Positions 1 through 6,302 are shown, counted from the stretch's first letter. The stretch is DNA of 13,960 nucleotides from Methanobacterium sp. (GCA_039666455.1 JAVSLW010000056.1:1-13960), one strand, 5' to 3'. The notes: generated from the sequence alone by a model not told the origin. Numbers and translations are program-made.

Positions 1-5
1 ATCAC

Positions 6-126
<121 letters not shown>

Positions 127-164
127 TTTCTTCTTACAAGCTGTACATTATTTCAAAAATCTTT

Positions 165-190
165 ATTTTAATAAATATATATAACATAAT
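165..190 (+). promoter_or_regulatory. Possible archaeal promoter (TATA box) after 5S rRNA
   Basis: An AT-rich TATA-like element (AAATATATATAAC, about 173-185) lies 40-50 bases after the 5S gene. Archaeal transcription usually starts about 25 bases downstream, which would be near 205, beside the small hairpins at 198-242. The background here is very AT-rich, so a chance match is possible. Confidence 0.3.
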
Positions 191-194
191 AATA

Positions 195-242
195 ATTTCA
201 CGAAAGTGAGTGTTGTAGGGATCTTAAACTTTTAAAAGATCC
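195..242 (+). ncRNA. Small tandem-hairpin element, possible short RNA or terminator
   Basis: Two perfect hairpins stand in tandem. The first is TCAC-GAAA-GTGA (198-209), a 4-bp stem closed by a GAAA tetraloop. The second pairs GGATCTT (219-225) with AAGATCC (236-242) around a 10-base loop. No open reading frame covers them. The pair could be a short transcript starting near 200, the 3' end of the rRNA primary transcript, or a processing signal. It matches no family I recognise. Confidence 0.35.
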
Positions 243-246
243 AAAC

Positions 247-260
247 AAAAAATATATCTT
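247..260 (+). promoter_or_regulatory. Possible TATA box of the structured RNA
   Basis: The A/T run AAAAATATATCTT (about 248-260) is TATA-like. It would place a transcription start near 278-285, about 15-20 bases before the GC-rich segment that begins at 299. The position fits a separate small RNA gene, but the element is weakly distinguished from its surroundings. Confidence 0.35.
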
Positions 261-298
261 AACAAATTACAAAGTATTCATTGTCATATCATCATTTG

Positions 299-443
<145 letters not shown>

Positions 444-564
444 CAAACTTTTAATTTGCTATATTCCACATTTTAAAAGGAATTGTTATTGATTAAATTT
501 TCGATAGCTTTCTATTTCCAAAAATCTGCTCAGCACCTAATTTTAGATTTCTATCAAGAAAAAT
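444..564. other. AT-rich spacer without recognised features
   Basis: I see no reading frame with coding character, no strong hairpin and no repeat here. The first bases include short T runs (449-452) that could end the structured RNA transcript. Confidence 0.5.
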
Positions 565-594
565 ATTTATATATTACTATATCTAATTAATAGT
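561..594 (+). promoter_or_regulatory. Promoter of the UbiA gene; leaderless start likely
   Basis: A TATA-like element (AAATATTTATATATT, 561-575) is centred about 26 bases before the ATG at 595, the usual archaeal TATA-to-start distance. There is no purine-rich Shine-Dalgarno sequence just upstream (CTAATTAATAGT precedes the ATG). Transcription probably begins at or next to the start codon, giving a leaderless mRNA. Confidence 0.55.
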
Positions 595-1539
595 ATGAAT
601 TATGATAGGGAGACTATAATAAAAATCATTAAATTAGGAAGACCGATGTTTTTACTGGACGGATTTTTGCTTTTTGTTATAGGATCCTTATTAGCTATTC
701 TTTTCAATGCTGAATTTAGTTTAACCAAATTTATAATGGGATATTCAGTTCTGTTACTATGTCACCTTGCTGTTCATTATAGTAATGATTATTATGACTC
801 TAAAACAGACAGCTTCTTTGGACCGAGTCCAGTTTCAGGAGGTAGTGGTATACTAATTGAAAATCCAGAATTAAAGTCATTTTCAAAAAAATTTGCTATT
901 GCACTTAATTTTTCTTCAATAATACTTGCAGCTGTTTTTACATTTATTTTTTCATACCCCATTGAATTCTTCTTGTTAGCAGTATTTGGTAATTTTTTAG
1001 CCTGGTTTTATACTGCCCCTCCTCTAAAGCTATCATACAATCGACTTGGCGAATTTTCAAATGCACTCTATGGAATTTTACTACCTTCTGCAGGATTCTT
1101 TACTTTAATGGGGACATTAACTGTTCCTATGTTAATTTTCACTATACCTCTTGCTTTTTCAAGACTCTTTTTAACTAATAGTGCTAATATTCCAGATATG
1201 GAAGGGGACAAATTAGGAGGTAAAATCACTTTGGTTGTAGCTAACGGCCGTAAATTTGGTTTTAAGCTTATTGGAATTTCTGCAATAATAATGACTATAT
1301 CATTTAGTCTTATTTCATTTACCGGATTTTTCCCTTCAATTTTAGATTTCAAGATGCTTACATTTATTTCATTAATTCCCTTAAGTTTAGGAATAATAGG
1401 GCTGCTAAAAATGCCTTTAGATAGAAAAACAGCTACTAAATATGCTACATTTAATATTAAATCCATATTTTTAACTGGCATTTTAATTAATAGCTATTTT
1501 ATATTTCTGATATTCTTTAAAGGATTTCAATTGGAGTAA
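595..1539 (+). CDS. UbiA-family membrane prenyltransferase (MenA-like)
   Basis: This 314-residue polytopic membrane protein belongs to the UbiA superfamily, which moves a prenyl group from an isoprenyl diphosphate to an aromatic or other acceptor inside the membrane. Both Asp-rich, Mg2+-binding motifs are present: N64-D65-Y-Y-D68-S-K-T-D72 and D201-M-E-G-D205 followed by a K-rich loop. About eight hydrophobic segments surround them, and the length is normal for the family. The overall look, with NDYYD, SGGSG after the first motif and DMEGD, is closer to MenA-type enzymes than to the archaeal lipid enzyme digeranylgeranylglyceryl phosphate synthase, although that remains possible. The acceptor cannot be read from the sequence. 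The gene stands alone, and its start fits the TATA box about 26 bases upstream. Its 3' end slightly overlaps a minus-strand reading frame that I judge to be a relic. Confidence 0.88.
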   Translation: MNYDRETIIKIIKLGRPMFLLDGFLLFVIGSLLAILFNAEFSLTKFIMGYSVLLLCHLAVHYSNDYYDSKTDSFFGPSPVSGGSGILIENPELKSFSKKFAIALNFSSIILAAVFTFIFSYPIEFFLLAVFGNFLAWFYTAPPLKLSYNRLGEFSNALYGILLPSAGFFTLMGTLTVPMLIFTIPLAFSRLFLTNSANIPDMEGDKLGGKITLVVANGRKFGFKLIGISAIIMTISFSLISFTGFFPSILDFKMLTFISLIPLSLGIIGLLKMPLDRKTATKYATFNIKSIFLTGILINSYFIFLIFFKGFQLE

Positions 1540-1599
1540 GTGCTGACCCTCTTAAATTGAACAGAAAAAGAAATAATGAGAGAAATCTTATATAGATTG

Positions 1600-1815
1600 G
1601 AACTTTTTTTTTGAAAATTTTGTTTTCTTCTAACTGGTCCGGGGATGAGTTTCATATTACCTGATAGTCCTTTTTTAAGTTCTTTAGCAAGTGCCATCCC
1701 CGCAAGGTAAGCATCTTCATTTTCCGGAAGGTGAAGAGAAGCACCTGACCGTAAGGATGGATATCTTGCTCTTTTTTCTGCAAATTACCGTATGCAGCAC
1801 ATTTACAATCATTCT
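1600..1815 (-). pseudogene. Frameshifted coding relic of an unrecognised small protein
   Basis: Two minus-strand frames join into one protein-like reading if a base is restored in the A6 run (T6 on the plus strand, 1772-1777). The upstream part reads CCLENDCKCAAYGNLQ (Cys-rich). The downstream part reads RYPSLRSGASLHLPENED, then AYLAGMALAKELKKGLS and ending near KLIPGPVRR. The composition, amphipathic helix and lack of stops look like a genuine former gene. No ATG or SD is seen in the upstream frame, which runs into the end of the MgtE-like gene. The downstream frame stays open to a stop at 1527-1529 inside the UbiA gene, but the last part does not look coding. I do not recognise the family. 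A sequencing error in the A run is an alternative. Confidence 0.5.
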
Positions 1816-1857
1816 CCAGGCAGCAATGGCTATTGAGTAGTGAAGGATCAATGCTTT

Positions 1858-2829
1858 TTATAAGAAGTCCAGGAACAGGATAGCCACCGTGAAGTAGATA
1901 ACTAAAGTGGTTATATCACTGATTATGGTGGCAAGAGGTCCTGTGGCAACTGCTGGATCGTAATTAAACCTTTTAAATACCAAAGGAAGGAAGGTGGAGA
2001 TAGAAACAGCCGCAATTATGCTTAAAAACATGGAGAAACCAACTATGACTCCTAAAAAGTAGGTGCCCCAGCCAATGGTTGCAACCAGGCTGATTAGTAT
2101 TCCGCAGATAATGGCCAGCATGGCTGCGATTTTAAATTCTCTTAAAATGTAACGGCTCACGGAAAGTTCCGGGTTGATAGCTACACTTCTAATGATTAAA
2201 GCTTCTGATTGGGTTCCCACCGCATCGCTCATATATACCAGGACAGGAATGAAGGCAGCTAAAACCAGAAATTTACTTAAGACATCCTCAAAACTACTTA
2301 CAACTGAAGCTGCCACAGTTCCACCCAGAACACCGATTATAAGCCAGGGCACTCTTGATTTTATCATCACTGATGCGTTAGAGCTTATGGAGTTGTATTC
2401 ATCACCTACTCGGTGGAATATACCTCCGAATCTAAGAATATCATTTTTAACCTCTTGATTAAAGGTTTTAAGTATTTTATCAAAGGATACTATCCCCAGT
2501 AGATGGGTTTCATCATCAACCACTGGCAAAGCTTTCAGTCCATGGGAAAGAGCCAGATAAACTATTCTTTCCTGCTCAGTTTCGGGATTGACTGTAATCA
2601 AATCCCTTTTCATAACATCTTCCACGCGTGTATCATTGTCTTGAGTACTGAAAACCTTCTTAATCGAAATTATACCCTGCAGTAGATTTTCATCATTCAC
2701 CACGTATACGTAATCTATGGTGGCAAAAACATGAGCCTTCTTGGCGAGCATTTCTTCAACATCCCCAATGGTTTTTCCCACATTTATACAGGGAAAGTTG
2801 GTACACATCTTAGTATCATCAGGAGACAT
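1858..2829 (-). CDS. CBS-pair MgtE-type divalent cation transporter
   Basis: The product is a 323-residue membrane protein with a pair of CBS domains (about residues 15-125) followed by an MgtE-type integral membrane domain (about 155-323, five hydrophobic segments). The CBS half contains the repeated pattern of a beta strand followed by LLGIVSFDKIL or LLQGIISIKKVF. The membrane half carries VGTQSEALIIRS, matching the conserved GTQS-type motif of the MgtE channel pore. Known MgtE proteins form homodimeric Mg2+ channels that the CBS domains close when Mg2+ is plentiful. This one lacks the N-terminal helical MgtE_N domain of bacterial MgtE, which is usual for shorter archaeal forms. The start at 2829 has no clear SD (TTTAAAATT precedes the ATG), so it may be leaderless. 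The exact ion is inferred from the family. Confidence 0.87.
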   Translation of the reverse strand: MSPDDTKMCTNFPCINVGKTIGDVEEMLAKKAHVFATIDYVYVVNDENLLQGIISIKKVFSTQDNDTRVEDVMKRDLITVNPETEQERIVYLALSHGLKALPVVDDETHLLGIVSFDKILKTFNQEVKNDILRFGGIFHRVGDEYNSISSNASVMIKSRVPWLIIGVLGGTVAASVVSSFEDVLSKFLVLAAFIPVLVYMSDAVGTQSEALIIRSVAINPELSVSRYILREFKIAAMLAIICGILISLVATIGWGTYFLGVIVGFSMFLSIIAAVSISTFLPLVFKRFNYDPAVATGPLATIISDITTLVIYFTVAILFLDFL

Positions 2830-3274
2830 AATTTTAAACTATACATGTAATGTATTAAATTATTTTGTTTTCTCTGCCTGGTGGATGTCAGAACAAAAAA
2901 AGTATGTGCCTTACCACAGAAAATAGAGAATTCCTGCAACATTTCGCATCCAGAGGAAAAAGATCTGCAAGACATTGGAAATACCGGTTCTTTCTTTTAT
3001 TCTCCTTGCAGCATCAATATTCATCTTGAAATTTAATGCAGAACTGGTGAATATAAGAAATATTTTTTGCTCTGGTCATACAATATTTTATCTGCCCTGG
3101 ACCATTCTTTATCGTAATGAGCCTCATCAAGGAGAATAAACAGTTCTTTTTTCATATTTACAGGTGTTGTTTCATGAACTTCTTCTAAAAAAACATCTAT
3201 CACCTCAAATAGCTTAGCCCCTAAATATTTATATATCCTCTTTATAAATAAGAGAATAGTGTCACATATTATAG

Positions 3275-3290
3275 GGCGTATAGATATATT
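3275..3290 (+). promoter_or_regulatory. Possible TATA box of the first secreted-protein gene
   Basis: GTATAGATATATTAG (about 3278-3292) is TATA-like and lies about 75 bases before the ATG at 3365. It sits just before the GTGATTATTTTCACA palindrome, so the palindrome would fall between the TATA box and the transcription start near 3310, a position where a bound repressor could block RNA polymerase. Confidence 0.4.
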
Positions 3291-3293
3291 AGG

Positions 3294-3308
3294 GTGATTA
3301 TTTTCACA
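3294..3308 (+). promoter_or_regulatory. Palindromic operator candidate, copy 1
   Basis: GTGA-N6-TCAC with flanking A (GTGATTATTTTCACA) is an interrupted palindrome. It differs at one base from the element at 4140-4154. Each copy ends 56-60 bases before the start codon of a related secreted-protein gene. A binding site for a dimeric regulator fits. A short RNA hairpin is the alternative, but GTGA/TCAC is a weak stem. Confidence 0.5.
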
Positions 3309-3364
3309 CATGGATTTACATGCAACTTTCTGCAGCTATGATACTAAATCAGGGATGTATTAAC

Positions 3365-3919
3365 ATGAATGAGCATGATGGCACAATATTAGCAACACTG
3401 CTTTTATTTATGATTGTTATTAGTTTATTTGCTGTTTCTGCAGTGAATATAACTAATGATTCAGCTAACATTACAAATAGCACTGATTCAACAAATCAGA
3501 CAATTGATGCATCAGTCGATGCTCCTGTTCGGCCCATGTCAGTTTGGGTTAGTCTTACAGTAACTCCTACAAGTGTTAATCTTGGAAGTGTTGATGCAGA
3601 CGGTGTTGAACGTACATTTACTGGTGTGACAACTGCCCGCATAAGGGCATGGGGATTCAGTGGTAATTTGTTTGTTCGTGCGTCTGGTGATTTTGTAAAC
3701 AGTGCAAACTCCTCCCAGATAATTCCGTTAAATAATTTTCAATTTGACTGCCCAGGATATGTTACAAAAAGGCCGTTTACCACCACCAATCAGCTTATAC
3801 ATGAGTACAACTATTTTTTAATATATGATGCTAATTATACTATGAATTATTATTTAACTGTGCCAAGATATACCGATCCAGGGGTTTACAGCACAACAGT
3901 AATTTACACTGCCACTTAA
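3365..3919 (+). CDS. Small secreted beta-rich surface protein, paralogue 1
   Basis: The 184-residue product has a hydrophobic signal segment (residues about 8-26) ending SLFAVSA, so it is probably exported and cleaved or anchored there. The region before residue 8 is acidic (MNEHDG), which is unusual for a Sec signal. A Thr/Asn-rich linker follows with five N-glycosylation sequons between residues 28 and 46, then a predicted all-beta domain beginning near SVWVSLTVTPTSVNLGSV. The C-terminus VPRYTDPGVYSTTVIYTAT matches the ends of the proteins at 4215 and 5766 (Y-T-D/E-x-G-x-Y pattern), so the three are paralogues. I chose the ATG at 3365 because GGATGT (3353-3358) lies six bases upstream and the same SD variant precedes both paralogues. 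An ATG at 3320 is in frame but has no SD. The function is unknown; the WxL-like interpretation is an inference. Confidence 0.8.
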   Translation: MNEHDGTILATLLLFMIVISLFAVSAVNITNDSANITNSTDSTNQTIDASVDAPVRPMSVWVSLTVTPTSVNLGSVDADGVERTFTGVTTARIRAWGFSGNLFVRASGDFVNSANSSQIIPLNNFQFDCPGYVTKRPFTTTNQLIHEYNYFLIYDANYTMNYYLTVPRYTDPGVYSTTVIYTAT

Positions 3920-4080
3920 AGTTTCAAAAGTTTGAAGTCAGTTTCTACACCGGAACTTCTTTATTTTATGGAATTTCATGATTATTAATATTATTATATT
4001 TATTTATTAATAAAGGAAGGGAAGTTCAGGGTTAGAATTTTTTTAATGTATTTTTAAATAGTGTTTCACCAAAATAACAC
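3920..4080. other. Intergenic AT-rich region with an imperfect long inverted repeat
   Basis: Just after the stop codon is a small hairpin, TTCAAA-AG-TTTGAA (about 3923-3936). Further on, GAACTTCTTTATT (about 3953-3965) can pair with the AATAAAG...GAAGTTC segment (about 4008-4026), leaving a short bulge in the second arm and an AT-rich loop. The structure may be a 3' end or terminator for the gene before it. T runs at about 4039-4045 and 4051-4055 also fit archaeal termination. Confidence 0.35.
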
Positions 4081-4082
4081 AA

Positions 4083-4098
4083 AAATTATATATATTGG
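4083..4098 (+). promoter_or_regulatory. TATA box candidate upstream of the surface-protein operon
   Basis: AAATTATATATATTGG is a strong TATA-like element 117-132 bases before the ATG at 4215. It predicts a start near 4115-4120 and a leader of about 95-100 bases that would include the palindrome at 4140-4154. Around it the half-site GTGAT/ATCAC recurs at about 4107-4111 and 4125-4129. Confidence 0.45.
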
Positions 4099-4137
4099 TT
4101 ATGAATATCACTGTATTATGCAATTGTGATGAATAGG

Positions 4138-4155
4138 ATGTGATTATTGTCACAT
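4138..4155 (+). promoter_or_regulatory. Palindromic operator candidate, copy 2
   Basis: ATGTGA (4138-4143), TTATTG, then TCACAT (4150-4155) form a 6-bp perfect dyad with a 6-base spacer. The core 4140-4154 matches 14 of 15 bases of the element at 3294-3308 and ends 60 bases before the ATG at 4215. Confidence 0.5.
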
Positions 4156-4214
4156 ATTGTTTATCCATTGTAATTAGATTCAATTATTCCATAATAAAAT
4201 CTGGATGTGAGAAA

Positions 4215-4772
4215 ATGAAACAAAAAATATTGGGCATAGTTCCATTAATGGTGGCAGTGCTTTTAGTGGCAGCATATGCAGCAGGAGACAATCCTGTAGC
4301 AGCTAACAATACAACTCAAACTGCAAGTATAAACATTGCAGATGTTCTTGCTCTTCAAACTCTTAGTTTGGTAAACAATAGTTGGGCTAGCACAGATGCA
4401 GCAACTGAACTGTACTTTTTAAACAGTACTCTTGGAAATAATACTGTAACTTCTAAATCAAACGGACGAATAGATGTATATCTTAAATCAAGCACCGGAT
4501 CTAATATTCCAAATACAAATTCCAGCTATTCTAATGATACTTTAAATACATTCCAGTACAGAAGCAATGAGACCGGTAATTTTGTGAACTTCGCTACAAC
4601 TTTTACAAAGGCAATTAACAACTGGAAAATACCTCAAAATACTGGACCAGCAGGTGCAACTATAAGTATACCATTAAGAGTAAATATACCATCATACACC
4701 GACGATGGTTACTATAACTCAACAGTAACATATGCAGCAGTTAGACACAACCGTCCAGCACCTACATGGTAA
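4215..4772 (+). CDS. Small secreted beta-rich surface protein, paralogue 2
   Basis: This is a 185-residue exported protein. MKQKILGIVPLMVAVLLVAAYA is a classic Sec signal peptide with likely cleavage after A22 (AYA|AGDN). The mature part is Asn/Thr/Ser-rich with many N-glycosylation sequons and alternating beta-strand patterns. It ends IPSYTDDGYYNSTVTYAAV plus a short Pro/Arg tail (RHNRPAPTW). That C-terminal strand motif is shared with paralogues 1 and 3, and the NETGNFVNF segment is shared with paralogue 3 (NNTGNFVQV). The start at 4215 is supported by GGATGTGA (4203-4210) four bases upstream and by the matching N-terminus of the gene at 5766. An in-frame ATG at 4139 would fall in the palindrome and add a non-signal extension, so I reject it. 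T runs follow the stop codon before the next gene. The domain is distantly reminiscent of bacterial WxL proteins; no function is proven. Confidence 0.83.
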   Translation: MKQKILGIVPLMVAVLLVAAYAAGDNPVAANNTTQTASINIADVLALQTLSLVNNSWASTDAATELYFLNSTLGNNTVTSKSNGRIDVYLKSSTGSNIPNTNSSYSNDTLNTFQYRSNETGNFVNFATTFTKAINNWKIPQNTGPAGATISIPLRVNIPSYTDDGYYNSTVTYAAVRHNRPAPTW

Positions 4773-4782
4773 TATAACTAAT

Positions 4783-4803
4783 CTATTTTTTCCCTTTTTT
4801 TTA
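4783..4803 (+). terminator. Oligo-T tracts between surface genes, possible partial terminator
   Basis: Two T runs (4785-4790 and 4794-4802) follow the stop codon of the gene at 4215 by 10-30 bases. Oligo-T is sufficient for termination in archaea. Since the next gene begins shortly after without an obvious promoter, the tracts may give partial termination, making the small secreted protein more abundant than the membrane-anchored one. Confidence 0.4.
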
Positions 4804-4830
4804 TCTGGAGGTGGATTTATCTTCAAACAA

Positions 4831-5718
4831 ATGAAACCATTATCAATTATTATTATATTAATCTTGATCATTAGTCTGCAAGCTCCAGTAATGGCTGGAG
4901 GACTTCTTGCAACTCCCTCTACCTTTGGTTATAACTTAAACGATACCAGAACTGTTTCTGGGCAATTTATACTGGAAAATATTGGTAATGTGGATATGAA
5001 CGTTACACTTGAGGGGAAAAGACTTTTAATGGATAACATTCATCTGGAATTTGCAGATAGTGGAATAGCAAACTGGATTACAATTAATACACCAGCTAAC
5101 TTCATACTCAAACCTGGAGAGAAGAAAGCAGTGCCCTTTACTATAAATGCACCATCACAATTCAGTTATAATGATGCACTTGGAGCTATCACCGCTAAGG
5201 GAGTACCAGTACTTTCAGAAGGGAGTCAGCCCCAATTTGGTGTTCAACAGGCTATTCAACTGGTTATTACAATTGTTGCAGGTATACCTGGTCCAATAAT
5301 TGAATCTCTGGAACTTTTAGAGCACGATGCGCCAGTTGTGCTTATCTCATACATGCCAGGAGATTTTATGTATCATGTTAGAAATAATGGAACTGTATAT
5401 GCTAATATGACTGGAAATATTGAAATTAGTGGGCTAATAGGTGGTCAAAAAATTCCAATAGAAGGAGGCGTGTTCCCTGAAGATGATTATTATCTTAAAG
5501 CTCAATGGGTTCCTGGATTTGCAGAGTTCGGCATTTACAATGCAAAAACAGTGATTAACTATGGAAGATATAGGCAGGATAAAACTCTGGTTACCAACAA
5601 TACAATTTTTGTTATTCCAGTATGGTTAATAATTATTTTAATTTTAGCGTTAGCAGTATGGATTATCAGGAAAAAAGAAATTGGATCTCCAGTTAAAATC
5701 AAAATTGAAAGGAAATAA
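4831..5718 (+). CDS. Membrane-anchored Ig-like protein resembling WxL-interacting proteins
   Basis: This 295-residue protein has an N-terminal signal peptide (to about residue 22, QAPVMA), two beta-sandwich-like regions (about 25-150 and 155-255), and one C-terminal membrane helix (about 258-279, IPVWLIIILILALAVWII) with a basic cytoplasmic tail ending KIKIERK. The first region contains ILENIGNVDMNVTLEG and LKPGEKKAVPFTINAP, the COG1470/NEW-type pattern. The layout of two Ig-like domains plus a tail anchor matches bacterial DUF916-DUF3324 proteins that bind WxL proteins, and small secreted paralogues flank it on both sides. Binding of those proteins at the cell surface is my inference. The start is uncertain: the strong SD GGAGGTG (4807-4813) is 17 bases from the ATG at 4831, but only 5 bases from an in-frame ATC at 4819. 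Confidence 0.78.
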   Translation: MKPLSIIIILILIISLQAPVMAGGLLATPSTFGYNLNDTRTVSGQFILENIGNVDMNVTLEGKRLLMDNIHLEFADSGIANWITINTPANFILKPGEKKAVPFTINAPSQFSYNDALGAITAKGVPVLSEGSQPQFGVQQAIQLVITIVAGIPGPIIESLELLEHDAPVVLISYMPGDFMYHVRNNGTVYANMTGNIEISGLIGGQKIPIEGGVFPEDDYYLKAQWVPGFAEFGIYNAKTVINYGRYRQDKTLVTNNTIFVIPVWLIIILILALAVWIIRKKEIGSPVKIKIERK

Positions 5719-5753
5719 TAATTTTTTAAACAAATCATATTCCAAATAAAACC

Positions 5754-5761
5754 GGATGTGA
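5754..5761 (+). promoter_or_regulatory. Shine-Dalgarno sequence that places the start of paralogue 3 at an ACG codon
   Basis: GGATGTGA lies four bases before ACG (5766-5768). The same octamer with the same spacing precedes the ATG of the paralogue at 4215. It points to initiation at 5766 and not at the ATG at 5799, which has no SD. Confidence 0.6.
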
Positions 5762-5765
5762 GAAA

Positions 5766-6302
5766 ACGAAACAAAAAATATTAGGTATAGGTCTATTAAT
5801 GGCCGCAATGCTTTTAGTGACAGCGTATGCTGCAGGAGATAACCAGGTGTCTGCTAACCCTGTAAACCAGCAGGTAATTGTTACAGTACCTGAAGCCATC
5901 GCTATTAGTGTTCAAACTCCAGTATCATTTGGCAATGTCTCTGCAGGTACTTACAATGTATCGTCTCCTAATTACACGATAAATAATACTGGAAATGTTA
6001 GAATAGACTTATACGCTAAAACAAACGCAACTGCATTTACAAGTAGCACTGCCATTGATAATATACCTATATTAAACAATTACTACATTAAAAACAACAA
6101 TACTGGCAATTTTGTGCAAGTTTCAACAAGTTCAGTGAAAATATACGATAACATGAATAAGGCAAGTCCGGGTGCAGGCACGCCACATGTCTGGAATACT
6201 GCCGGGCAGAGACTGACAATACCTTCATATACTGAAGACGGCACTTATTCTATAGGATTAATTTATACAGCTGTTAAACGTGGTGGTACTGCCCCACCAT
6301 AA
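5766..6302 (+). CDS. Small secreted beta-rich surface protein, paralogue 3, apparent ACG start
   Basis: The product is 178 residues if read from ACG at 5766, or 167 from the ATG at 5799. From 5766 the N-terminus is xKQKILGIGLLMAAMLLV then TAYA|AGDN, nearly the same signal peptide as paralogue 2. Differences between the two genes here include silent third-position changes, which supports translation upstream of 5799. The 5799 start would lose the lysines of the signal peptide. The mature part contains TPVSFGNVSAGTYNVSS, then TINNTGNVRIDLYA, several N-glycosylation sequons, and the shared end IPSYTEDGTYSIGLIYTAV plus KRGGTAPP. The FGNVSAG and NTGNV phrases are typical of surface beta-sandwich proteins. 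It follows the membrane-anchored protein by 47 bases and is probably in the same operon. It may be weakly translated, or the ACG may be a damaged start. Confidence 0.75.
   Translation, partial: TKQKILGIGLLMAAMLLVTAYAAGDNQVSANPVNQQVIVTVPEAIAISVQTPVSFGNVSAGTYNVSSPNYTINNTGNVRIDLYAKTNATAFTSSTAIDNIPILNNYYIKNNNTGNFVQVSTSSVKIYDNMNKASPGAGTPHVWNTAGQRLTIPSYTEDGTYSIGLIYTAVKRGGTAPP

Larger units (their letters stand above)
2880..3311 (-). pseudogene. Decayed AAA+ ATPase (AAA_14 / DUF4143-like)
   Basis: The minus strand holds the middle of an archaeal AAA+ ATPase broken over three frames. Frame one (3311 to 3033, 92 codons) reads LFEVIDVFLEEVHE and then FILLDEAHYDKEWSRADKIL, a Walker B motif with the following helix. 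After KKYF the reading continues in another frame as IFTSSALNFKMNIDAARRIK, matching the sensor region that normally reads TGSSAL. It continues in a third frame as EPVFPMSCRSF, where relatives have a pattern like RVFPLNFSEYL. The Walker A region is absent because an in-frame stop closes the frame shortly before 3311, and the C-terminal half is lost. One missing base explains the first shift. The 92-codon piece could be expressed but would not be an ATPase. The family call rests on motif memory. Confidence 0.7.

Noticed and set aside
1068..1481. Antisense open frame in the UbiA gene
   Set aside because: Its composition is explained by the opposite-strand codons of a membrane protein, and it has no start signals.
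3033..3311. A 92-residue intact hypothetical gene on the minus strand
   Set aside because: Its motifs are the middle of an AAA+ ATPase and the similarity continues in other frames, so it is better called a pseudogene fragment.
3320..3364. Earlier ATG for the first secreted protein
   Set aside because: It lacks an SD and adds a non-signal extension. The ATG at 3365 has GGATGT at proper spacing like its paralogues.
4139..4214. Earlier in-frame start for the second secreted protein
   Set aside because: It lies inside the palindrome and adds 25 residues before a complete signal peptide, while the SD GGATGTGA directly precedes the ATG at 4215.
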